Source: Pseudomonadota bacterium (GTDB lineage Bacteria; Pseudomonadota; Alphaproteobacteria; Sphingomonadales; Sphingomonadaceae). Taken from it: DNA of 34,817 nt. Below, in pieces: positions 1 to 6,142 of the stretch. Below the pieces are notes generated by a model. That model saw only the letters and a program-made list of their open reading frames with translations, ran no database searches and was not told where the DNA came from. The translations under genes were made by a program, and so were the position numbers. The stretch spans positions 1 through 34,817 of the forward strand of contig JAEZCZ010000079.1 of the NCBI GenBank assembly GCA_023433305.1, written 5' to 3'. The number at the start of each line of letters is the position of its first letter. The first letter of the stretch is position 1.

Positions 1-1178
1 TTGACGAACGTCAGCCCCAGCAGCGCCACGAGGGCGAGCCCGGCGAAGATCAGAAAGCCGGCCGAAGCGCTCCCGGTGAATTTCTGCGCAAAGCCGAGCG
101 AGGACGCGAGGTAGAACCCGCCGACGCCTCCGGCGAAGCCGACGAGGCCGGTCATCACTCCGATCTCTTGACGGAACCGCTGCGGCACGAGCTGAAACAC
201 CGCGCCGTTGCCGATGCCGAGTGTCGCCATCACCACCATGAACAGGGCCACCGCCGACAGCAGCGTCGCCGGACCCGTACTAATCGTCGCCAGCACGAGC
301 GCGGCGACGATGTAGACCATCGTCAGCGTGCGCGTGCCCCCAAACCGGTCAGCGAGCGCCCCACCGAGGGGGCGGACGAGCGAGCCCGTGAACACGCAGG
401 CGGCGGTGTAATAGCCGGCCGTCACGGCCGAGAGCGCGAAGCTGTCGACGAACCATATCGAGAGCGAGTTCGACAGGCCGACGAAGCCGCCGAAGGTCAC
501 GCCGTAGAACAGCATGAACCACCACGCATCCTCGACCTTGAGCACATCCGCATAGGCCGAGAGCGGCTTGGGCGAGGGCTGATCCGGACTGTCCTTGGCA
601 ATCGTCAGGTAGATTACGAACACCACCGCGAGCGGTATCACCGCCAGGCCGAGCACGGCGTTCCAACCGAACCATTTCGCAAGCACGGGTGCGAACAGCG
701 CCGCGAGCACGGTGCCCGAATTGCCCATGCCAGCCAGCCCCATCGCCTTGCCCTGGTGTTCCGCCGGATACCAACGACTGGCGAGCGGTAGCGCGACGGC
801 GAAGCTCGCCCCTGCGAAGCCGAGGATCACGCCGATCGCGATCGTGCCGGCAAAGCTGTCGATCCCGAACCACCACCCCACGAGCAGACCGGCCATGACG
901 ATCAGCTGGTTGAGGGTGCCCGTGGTCTTCTGCCCGATCCGGTCAACGAGGACACCGTTGACCAGCCGCAAGACCGCGCCGGCTAGCGTCGGCACCGCGA
1001 CCATCAGTCCTTTCTCCGCCGGGTCGAGGCCGAGCTGCTCGGAGATAATCGGCGCCAGCGGTCCGAGCATCACCCAGACCATGAACGACACATCAAAATA
1101 GAGAAATGCGGCGAGCAACGTCGGTGAATGCCCGGACTGCCAGAAGCCCTTGGGCTGTTGCGACGGGGAAGGAATCAT
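1..1178 (-). CDS. narK: Nitrate/nitrite MFS transporter (NarK/NasA type), 3' end outside window
   Basis: An open frame runs from ATG at 1178 to the left edge, giving 392 residues with no stop, so the C-terminus is missing (family members are usually about 400-480 residues). The translation is a chain of hydrophobic helices beginning FDVSFMVWVMLGPLAP, with the MFS loop after helix 2 (LVDRIGQKTTG) and a glycine-rich nitrate-signature-like stretch (GFAGASFAVALPLASRWYP), followed by GLAGMGNSGTVLAALFAP and PLGGALADRFGGTRT. These are hallmarks of the NarK/NasA nitrate-nitrite porters of the inner membrane. The start is supported by AAGGG about 7 nt upstream. It lies downstream of nasT-nasS and behind a leader with an intrinsic terminator, so expression is probably controlled by NasT antitermination. 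Nitrate and nitrite reductase genes may follow beyond the edge; they cannot be seen here. Whether it imports nitrate, exports nitrite or both cannot be told from sequence. Confidence 0.9.
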   Translation of the reverse strand, partial: MIPSPSQQPKGFWQSGHSPTLLAAFLYFDVSFMVWVMLGPLAPIISEQLGLDPAEKGLMVAVPTLAGAVLRLVNGVLVDRIGQKTTGTLNQLIVMAGLLVGWWFGIDSFAGTIAIGVILGFAGASFAVALPLASRWYPAEHQGKAMGLAGMGNSGTVLAALFAPVLAKWFGWNAVLGLAVIPLAVVFVIYLTIAKDSPDQPSPKPLSAYADVLKVEDAWWFMLFYGVTFGGFVGLSNSLSIWFVDSFALSAVTAGYYTAACVFTGSLVRPLGGALADRFGGTRTLTMVYIVAALVLATISTGPATLLSAVALFMVVMATLGIGNGAVFQLVPQRFRQEIGVMTGLVGFAGGVGGFYLASSLGFAQKFTGSASAGFLIFAGLALVALLGLTFV

Positions 1179-1209
1179 CGAAATGCCCTTTTCGCTGGCG
1201 AACAACGCG

Positions 1210-1254
1210 AAAAAGCCGCCTCGACTGGGTCCTGGGGACCCGATCGGGCGGCTT
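1210..1254 (-). terminator. Intrinsic terminator/attenuator in the leader of the nitrate transporter
   Basis: On the minus strand the sequence reads AAGCCGCC, a short gap, GGGTCC-CCA-GGACCC, a short gap, GGCGGCTT and then a run of five T (1214-1210). The outer 8-bp arm and inner 6-bp arm make a strong GC hairpin directly followed by a U tract, the form of a Rho-independent terminator. It sits 32 nt before the transporter start codon, leaving room for a ribosome binding site after it. It is therefore an attenuator rather than an end-of-operon terminator. Its 5' arm overlaps the ANTAR-type hairpin at 1248-1263, so the two folds exclude each other. Confidence 0.87.
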
Positions 1255-1263
1255 CGTTGCCAC
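1248..1263 (-). promoter_or_regulatory. ANTAR-type hexaloop hairpin P2 (antiterminator)
   Basis: The minus-strand RNA folds as GTGGC, loop AACGAA, GCCGC: a 5-bp stem including one wobble pair and a six-base loop with A at position 1 and G at position 4. That loop pattern is the known signature of RNA targets of ANTAR-domain proteins such as NasT, NasR and EutV. The 3' arm (1252-1248) is part of the 5' arm of the terminator at 1210-1254, so stabilising this hairpin would prevent termination. Seen directly: the pairing and the overlap. Inferred: binding by the NasT encoded at 2590-3183. Confidence 0.7.
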
Positions 1264-1291
1264 GCAGTTTCACTTGAATTCGAGGCCTGTC

Positions 1292-1309
1292 GCTCCCAGC
1301 GCTGGAAGC
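1292..1309 (-). promoter_or_regulatory. ANTAR-type hexaloop hairpin P1
   Basis: The minus-strand RNA folds as GCTTCC, loop AGCGCT, GGGAGC: 6 bp with one wobble, extendable by one more wobble pair. The six-base loop has A at position 1 and G at position 4, as in P1 hairpins recognised by ANTAR dimers. It precedes hairpin P2 (1248-1263) with a 28-nt linker, longer than I would expect for most ANTAR targets, which lowers confidence. A further GC-rich stem-loop (CGCCGCC pairing with GGCGGCG, about 1314-1345) lies just upstream and may be part of the leader fold. Confidence 0.55.
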
Positions 1310-1370
1310 ACCTCTTCGCCGCCTAGCTAACCGATTCGGCGGCGGGCCGTAAAGTCATTTTTGCAGTGCA

Positions 1371-1384
1371 GCACAAAGTTGTGC
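1371..1384. promoter_or_regulatory. 14-bp palindrome after nasS, operator candidate
   Basis: The sequence GCACAA-AG-TTGTGC is a symmetric 6+6 bp repeat with a 2-bp centre, placed directly after the nasS stop codon and about 60 bp before the first ANTAR-type hairpin. Its position fits an operator near a promoter that drives the transporter leader. The GCAC...GTGC ends recall NtrC sites, but the spacing differs from the NtrC consensus and I see no clear sigma-54 element, so no regulator is assigned. Confidence 0.3.
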
Positions 1385-2593
1385 TCATGCGAAGGACGCG
1401 AGGTACCCCTCCAGATCGTCGGGATCGAAACTGCGCCCATCGAAAAAGGTGTTATTTGCCAACGTCATGGCCCCTTGCTGGGCGGTCACCGCGGTAGGCC
1501 GCGCGAGGCTGCCCTCCACTTTCGAGCTGGCCCCGGGCAGGAGGTCGCCCGTACCAGCGAGCGCGCTGCGATAAACGTCGGGGCGGAACACCCGCGCCGC
1601 GGCCTCGGCATCCTCGGCCGAATAGGCCAGGTGGTCCCAGCGCACGAGCTGAGTGTAAAGCCACTCGGCTTGGCTGACCCACGGGAAGTTGGCCGCCTCT
1701 CGATGCTGGAACATGAAGTCCGGATAATGGACCGGCGCAGCCCCCTTCCGCAGCACGAGCCGGTCCGAGATCGCGCCGAGAATCAAGCGAGGATCGGCAT
1801 CGACGTATTCGGGCCGCGCCAGGATGGCAGCGTTCGCTTCCCAATTGGCGGGATCGACGAAATGCCTGCCGGACTTGCGCATCGCCCGGATCAGGGCCTC
1901 CACCGCCGGGCGGCGATCGTTGAGCACGGGAGCGCGGAACGCGAGCACTTTCTCCACCCCGCGGCGCCAGATCTGCGCGGTGGCGAGAACGATCACGCCG
2001 ACGCCGCGCTCGACGGCCGCGCTGTTCCATGGCTCGCCGACGCACGCGCCGTCGATCTCGCCGGCGGCCATCGCCTCGGCGACGAACGGTGGCGACACGG
2101 TCACGATCTCAACGTCATCGTCAGGCCGAATCCCCGAGGCCGCGAGCCAGTAGCGAAGCATGTAGTTGTGGCTCGAATAGCGGTGCACCACCCCAAAGCG
2201 CAGCTTCTTTCCGCCGGCCACGCGGCAACGCGCCTCCTCTGCGAGCGCCGCGCCGAGCACGACGGGATCGGCGAGCTCGCCGGGTTTTGCGACTCGCTCC
2301 GCAAGCTCGGTGCTCATCGTCACTGCATTGCCGTTGAGCCCGAGCACGAACGGCGTCGCCAGCGGCTGCGCCGGGCGGCCGCGCCCGAGCGTTGCCGCAA
2401 TGGCCAGCGGCGCGATCAGGTGCGCGGCGTCGCTGTGGCCGTAGAGGAGCCGGTCGAGCACCGTTGCCCAGCTCACGTCACGCTGGAAGGTCAGCTCCAG
2501 CCCTTCCTCTTCGGCAAAACCGTGCTCGTGCGCGAGGATCGGCAGGCAAGCATCGACCAGGGGCAGAAAGCCGATAGTCAGTCTCTCGGTCAT
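1385..2593 (-). CDS. nasS: Nitrate sensor NasS (NrtA/CmpA-like periplasmic-binding fold, cytoplasmic)
   Basis: This 402-residue protein starts MTERLTIGFLPLVDACLP and has the NrtA/CmpA substrate-binding fold: the early DAAHLIAPLAIAATLG segment, NGNAVTMSTELAERV, and YSSHNYMLRYWLAASG followed by DGACVGEPWNSAAV. It has no signal peptide, unlike the transported NrtA proteins, which fits a cytoplasmic sensor. In NasST systems NasS holds the ANTAR protein NasT in an inactive complex when nitrate or nitrite is absent and releases it when they bind. The ATG overlaps the nasT stop codon (ATGA), so the two proteins are translationally coupled and probably made in matched amounts. The gene is followed by the attenuated leader of the transporter. 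A role as an ABC transporter binding protein is less likely because no permease or ATPase gene is adjacent. Confidence 0.92.
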   Translation of the reverse strand: MTERLTIGFLPLVDACLPILAHEHGFAEEEGLELTFQRDVSWATVLDRLLYGHSDAAHLIAPLAIAATLGRGRPAQPLATPFVLGLNGNAVTMSTELAERVAKPGELADPVVLGAALAEEARCRVAGGKKLRFGVVHRYSSHNYMLRYWLAASGIRPDDDVEIVTVSPPFVAEAMAAGEIDGACVGEPWNSAAVERGVGVIVLATAQIWRRGVEKVLAFRAPVLNDRRPAVEALIRAMRKSGRHFVDPANWEANAAILARPEYVDADPRLILGAISDRLVLRKGAAPVHYPDFMFQHREAANFPWVSQAEWLYTQLVRWDHLAYSAEDAEAAARVFRPDVYRSALAGTGDLLPGASSKVEGSLARPTAVTAQQGAMTLANNTFFDGRSFDPDDLEGYLASFA

Positions 2594-3183
2594 TCCGTTC
2601 CCCCCGGACCTGGTCCCATCAGATCATGGGCGGTGATCACCGCCTCGGCAATCTCGGCAATGCGGCGGTTGGAGCTCATCGCCTTCCGTCGCAGCTCGGC
2701 ATAGGCCTCCGGCTCGGTCACCCCCTTGCTCTGCATCAGGATGCGCTTGGCCTTGTCGATCGCTTCGCGCTCGGCGAGCTTGCCCTTGGCCTCGGCGAGA
2801 TCGCGCTGCAGACGCGCGAAGGCATTGAAGCGCCGCACCGCGAGATCGAGCACCGCGCGGATACGGTTCGACGCGAGCCCATCGACGACATATGCGGACA
2901 CGCCGGCGTCGATCGAGGCGCCGATGGTTTCCTCGTCCGACTCGTCGACGAACATCGCGATCGGACGGGCCACCACGCGGCTGACCGCGAAGTACTCTTC
3001 CAGCACGTCGCGCGAGGGGTTGCCGAGGTCGATCAGCACGACGTCCGGCGCGATTTCCTCGATCCGTGCGACCAGCCCGCGCCGTTCGGTGAGTACGAAC
3101 AGCTCGCTGTCGGGAAGTTGCGCGAGCCCCTCCTCGATCACCGAGGCCCGGCTGGCGCTTTCGTCGACGATGGCGATCCGCAT
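2590..3183 (-). CDS. nasT: ANTAR-domain antiterminator NasT
   Basis: A 197-residue protein with an N-terminal pseudo-receiver (MRIAIVDESAS; VVLIDLGNP with Asp52) and a C-terminal ANTAR RNA-binding domain at about 135-190 (AIDKAKRILMQSKGVTEPEA, AYAELRRKAMSSNRRIAEIA). ANTAR proteins bind paired hexaloop hairpins in nascent RNA and block terminator formation. Here such hairpins sit upstream of the nitrate transporter (1248-1309). NasS, encoded next with an ATGA overlap, is the expected partner. The start at 3183 fits the conserved receiver beginning; no clear Shine-Dalgarno sequence precedes it, so initiation may be weak or leaderless. In-frame upstream starts exist (for example 3207) but would add a tail not expected in the family. 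Confidence 0.93.
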   Translation of the reverse strand: MRIAIVDESASRASVIEEGLAQLPDSELFVLTERRGLVARIEEIAPDVVLIDLGNPSRDVLEEYFAVSRVVARPIAMFVDESDEETIGASIDAGVSAYVVDGLASNRIRAVLDLAVRRFNAFARLQRDLAEAKGKLAEREAIDKAKRILMQSKGVTEPEAYAELRRKAMSSNRRIAEIAEAVITAHDLMGPGPGGTE

Positions 3184-3187
3184 CACA

Positions 3188-3218
3188 GCGATATTGCACC
3201 GCAACATGCGAATATTGC
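3188..3218. promoter_or_regulatory. Direct repeats in the nasT / cytochrome b561 divergent promoter region
   Basis: GCGATATTGC (3188-3197) and GCGAATATTGC (3208-3218) are near-identical direct repeats set about 20 bp apart, two helical turns, in the only AT-rich patch of the 111-bp region between nasT and the b561-YceI gene; GCGAATTA at 3223 resembles a third, partial copy. On the minus strand TTGCAA and CAATAT are spaced 18 bp, a weak -35/-10 candidate that would put the nasT transcript start almost at its ATG. The repeats could be operator sites for either gene; no regulator is assigned. Confidence 0.35.
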
Positions 3219-3294
3219 AAACGCGAATTATGTTCGAGCGCTGGCCAAACTGCCGTTGCGGCGGCAAAAGACCCGCCGATTGCGGGAGAAAATC

Positions 3295-4572
3295 ATGGCG
3301 GAAGTGGACGTGAGGGCCGCGGGGCAGCGCTACAGCTCAGGGGCGATTCTGCTCCATTGGACGATCGCGCTCGCGCTCGCCTTCCAGCTCGCGCTCGGGT
3401 TCGCGATGCCGAAGAACGAAAGCGGCTTTGCGCTCTACCAGCTCCACAAGTCGGTCGGGATCACGATCTTGCTGCTCACGCTCGTACGCGTCGCCTGGCG
3501 GCTGACGCACCGGCCGCCGCCGGCGGTCGAGGGCGGCTTCCAAGGCTTCCTCGCCAAGGCTGTCCACACGTTGCTCTACGTCGTTATGGTCGGCGCGCCG
3601 CTCGCCGGCTGGGTCATGGTCTCGACCGACCCGATCAACATTCCGACCGTGTTCTGGGGGGTGATCCCCTGGCCGCACTTGCCCCTGCCGAGCGCGATCA
3701 ACGAAACCGCCGAGGCGGCGCACGAGGCGCTCGCATGGATCGGCATCGCGCTGATCGTGCTGCACGTCGCCGGCGCGCTGCGACACCAGTTCTGGGTCAA
3801 GGACGGGCTGCTGCGACGGATGGGCCCGGGCGGCTCGGCTGCCGCGGCAGGCCTCCTCGGGTTGGCGGTGATTGCGGTCTATTTTGCGACTGGTATGAAG
3901 ATCGCCAGCAATGTCGTGGCTGCCGGAGGCTACGATAACACCGAAGTTCACGCTCCCAATGCCGCACGCGTCCCGCTCGCGGCCGAGCCCACTGCCACGC
4001 CGTCACCCGAAGCGACCGATCCGGCGGCAGAAGATGCCGAACCCGGCGAGGAAGCGGCGGAGGAGGAGCCTGGCCCGCCCCTATCCTGGACGATCCAACC
4101 TGGCGGTCGATTGGGTTTCTCGGTCGGAAACGGCGACAACACGCTCCGCGGCAGCTTCTCCGACTGGAGCGGGAACATCCGCTTCGATCCCGACAACCCC
4201 GAAAGCGCCGACCTCCGCATCAACGTGAGCCTCGCGAGCGCCTCGCTCGGCGACGCGACGCAGGACACCATGCTCCAGGGCGCCGATTTCTTCGCCACGT
4301 CCGCGAACCCGACCGCGACCTGGCGCAGTACCTCGGTCCGCCGCACCGGGCCGAACCGTTACGCCGCCAGCGGCACGCTCTCGCTCAAGGGCGCTACCCG
4401 GCCGCAGATGGTGAACTTCACGCTGTCGGGCGAAGGCCTCCGCCGACACGTCGAAGGCAGCGCGAGCATCGACCGCACCGCGTTCGGCATCGGAACCGGC
4501 GATTCCGCGGCCGGACTGGCGAACTCGGTCGCGCTCAGCTTCGCGTTCGACGCGGTCGGCCGCGCGCCCTAG
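3295..4572 (+). CDS. Cytochrome b561 - YceI fusion protein
   Basis: This 425-residue protein joins two domains. Residues about 10-205 form a four-helix cytochrome b561 domain with the expected histidines (LLHWTIALALAFQLALG, LYQLHKSVGITILLLTLVR, KAVHTLLYVVMVGAPLAGW, AAHEALAWIGIALIVLHVAG). After a Pro/Glu/Ala-rich acidic linker comes a C-terminal YceI domain (WTIQPGGRLGFSVGNG; GSFSDWSGNIRFDPDNPESA; ASGTLSLKGATRPQMVNFTL), a lipocalin-like fold that binds isoprenoids such as ubiquinone. A membrane electron-transfer protein coupling haem b to a quinone or quinone precursor in the periplasm is the natural reading, but the physiological donor and acceptor are unknown. GGGAG lies 6 nt before the ATG. 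The gene is convergent with the aldehyde dehydrogenase gene and their stop codons share one CTAG. Confidence 0.88.
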   Translation: MAEVDVRAAGQRYSSGAILLHWTIALALAFQLALGFAMPKNESGFALYQLHKSVGITILLLTLVRVAWRLTHRPPPAVEGGFQGFLAKAVHTLLYVVMVGAPLAGWVMVSTDPINIPTVFWGVIPWPHLPLPSAINETAEAAHEALAWIGIALIVLHVAGALRHQFWVKDGLLRRMGPGGSAAAAGLLGLAVIAVYFATGMKIASNVVAAGGYDNTEVHAPNAARVPLAAEPTATPSPEATDPAAEDAEPGEEAAEEEPGPPLSWTIQPGGRLGFSVGNGDNTLRGSFSDWSGNIRFDPDNPESADLRINVSLASASLGDATQDTMLQGADFFATSANPTATWRSTSVRRTGPNRYAASGTLSLKGATRPQMVNFTLSGEGLRRHVEGSASIDRTAFGIGTGDSAAGLANSVALSFAFDAVGRAP

Positions 4573-6074
4573 TCGAGCGCGATCGACACCGCCTTGAGCT
4601 CGGTATAGGCGTCGATCCCGGCCTTGCCGTTCTCGCGGCCCCAGCCGCTCGACTTGTAGCCGCCGAGCGGGAGCGCAGGGTCGACCCCGCCCGAGCCGTT
4701 GATGCGGATCGAGCCGGCCTTGAGGCGGCGGGCGAGCTTGTGAGCCATCGAGATGTCGCGGGTCCAGATCGAGGCGGCGAGGCCGAACTCGGTCTCGTTG
4801 CCCATCCGCGCCAGGCGGTCGGCGTCGTCGGCGTCGGTGAAGCGATGGGCGCAGAGCACCGGGCCGAAAATCTCCTCGCGGCGCACTTTCATGTTCGCTT
4901 CGGTATCGACCAGAACGGTCGGCTCGACGAACCAGCCGGGGCCTTCCTTGCGCCCGCCGCCGACCAGCACCGTGGCGCCTTCCTGGCGGCCGCTTTCGAT
5001 GTAGCCGGTGACGCGGTCGAGCTGCACTTCGCTGACCAGCGGGCCGATGATCGTCTCGGGGTCGAGCGTGTGGCCGACGCGCAGCATCTTGGCCATGCCG
5101 GCAATGCCCTCAAGCACCTGGTCGGCGACTTCCTCGGCCACGAACAGGCGGCTGCCGGCGGCACAGACCTGCCCGGCGTTGAAGAAGATGCCCATCGCCG
5201 CGGCAGGGGTCGCCTTCTTGAGGTCGGCGTCGGCGAAGATGAAAGTCGGCGACTTGCCCCCCAATTCGAGGCTGATGCGCTTGAAGTTGCTCTTCGACGC
5301 CTCGATGATCGCGCGCCCGGTCTGGGTCGAGCCGGTGAAGGCGATCTTGTCGACGTCCATGTGGCTCGCCAGCATCGCCCCGGCGGTGCGGCCATAGCCG
5401 GTCACGACGTTGACCACGCCTTCGGGAATGCCGGCTTCGAGCGCCAGCTCGCCGAGGCGAATGGTCGAAAGCGGCGTCTGCTCCGCAGGCTTGAGCACCA
5501 CGGTGCAGCCCGCCGCCAGCGCCGGCCCACGCTTGGCGGCCGCCATCGCCAGCGGGAAGTTCCACGGCACGATCTGGCCGACGACGCCGACCGGCTCGCG
5601 CAGCACGTAGCTGAGCCACTCGCCCGGCGTCGAAATCTCATTGGTCTCGCCCTGAATCTTGGTCGCCCAGCCGGCCTGGTAGCGGAGCTGCCCAACCGCG
5701 CCGCCGACGTCGGCGATGCGGCTGAACTGGATCGGCCGGCCGACGTCGAGCGTCTCGGTCAGAGCCAGTTCCTCGCCATTGGCTTCGATCATGTCGGCGA
5801 GCTTATTGATCAGCCGCGCTCGCTCGTCTGGCTTCACCTTGCTCCACGGGCCCTCGAACGCGCCGCGCGCCGCAGCGACCGCAGCATCGACATCGGCCTG
5901 CCCGGCACTGGCGACATCGGCCAGCTTCTCGCCGGTCGCCGGGTCCTCGCTCGCGAACGTCTCCCCGCTCGCCGCCTCGCGCCACTCGCCCCCGATCAGC
6001 ATCTTGCCGACCTTGCCGCTCCAGCGCTCGCGGAAGGCTTCGAGGCGGGTATCGATCGGGGTCTGGGCGTTCAT
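4569..6074 (-). CDS. NAD(P)+-dependent aldehyde dehydrogenase
   Basis: A full-length (501 residues) ALDH-superfamily enzyme that oxidises an aldehyde to the acid. The catalytic and cofactor residues are all visible: Asn172 in IVPWNFPLA, Lys195 in LKPAEQTP, FTGST at 246-250, the general base Glu270 in LELGGKSP and the nucleophile Cys304 in NAGQVCAAGS, then EIFGPVL. The ATG at 6074 has GGAG about 8 nt upstream; a longer in-frame extension to 6326 crosses the divergent gene and is not credible. It is transcribed away from the GMC-SnoaL-GMC operon across a 68-bp region with a palindrome, which suggests that alcohols oxidised by those enzymes give the aldehyde used here. Similarity to betaine-aldehyde dehydrogenases is general; the substrate cannot be assigned. 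Confidence 0.93.
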   Translation of the reverse strand: MNAQTPIDTRLEAFRERWSGKVGKMLIGGEWREAASGETFASEDPATGEKLADVASAGQADVDAAVAAARGAFEGPWSKVKPDERARLINKLADMIEANGEELALTETLDVGRPIQFSRIADVGGAVGQLRYQAGWATKIQGETNEISTPGEWLSYVLREPVGVVGQIVPWNFPLAMAAAKRGPALAAGCTVVLKPAEQTPLSTIRLGELALEAGIPEGVVNVVTGYGRTAGAMLASHMDVDKIAFTGSTQTGRAIIEASKSNFKRISLELGGKSPTFIFADADLKKATPAAAMGIFFNAGQVCAAGSRLFVAEEVADQVLEGIAGMAKMLRVGHTLDPETIIGPLVSEVQLDRVTGYIESGRQEGATVLVGGGRKEGPGWFVEPTVLVDTEANMKVRREEIFGPVLCAHRFTDADDADRLARMGNETEFGLAASIWTRDISMAHKLARRLKAGSIRINGSGGVDPALPLGGYKSSGWGRENGKAGIDAYTELKAVSIALD

Positions 6075-6124
6075 GAGGTGCTCTCCACGGCTTGTTGTCG
6101 GCGCTCCGTCAGCGCATAAAGATT

Positions 6125-6139
6125 GTAAGCGATACTTAC
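6125..6139. promoter_or_regulatory. Palindromic operator candidate between ALDH and GMC genes
   Basis: GTAAG-CGATA-CTTAC is a 5+5 bp inverted repeat centred in the 68-bp gap between two divergent genes. It ends 3 bp before the GMC start codon. Size and symmetry resemble TetR-family operators, so one repressor could control both directions. No regulator gene is present nearby and no clear -35/-10 could be assigned. Confidence 0.35.
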
Positions 6140-6142
6140 CAT

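Noticed and set aside
1340..1400. Sigma-54/NtrC promoter before the transporter leader
   Set aside because: The GCAC...GTGC palindrome is suggestive, but its spacing is off and no GG-N10-GC element was found in place.
4740..6119. 459-residue plus-strand open frame
   Set aside because: Shadow of the aldehyde dehydrogenase, whose catalytic motifs are intact on the other strand.
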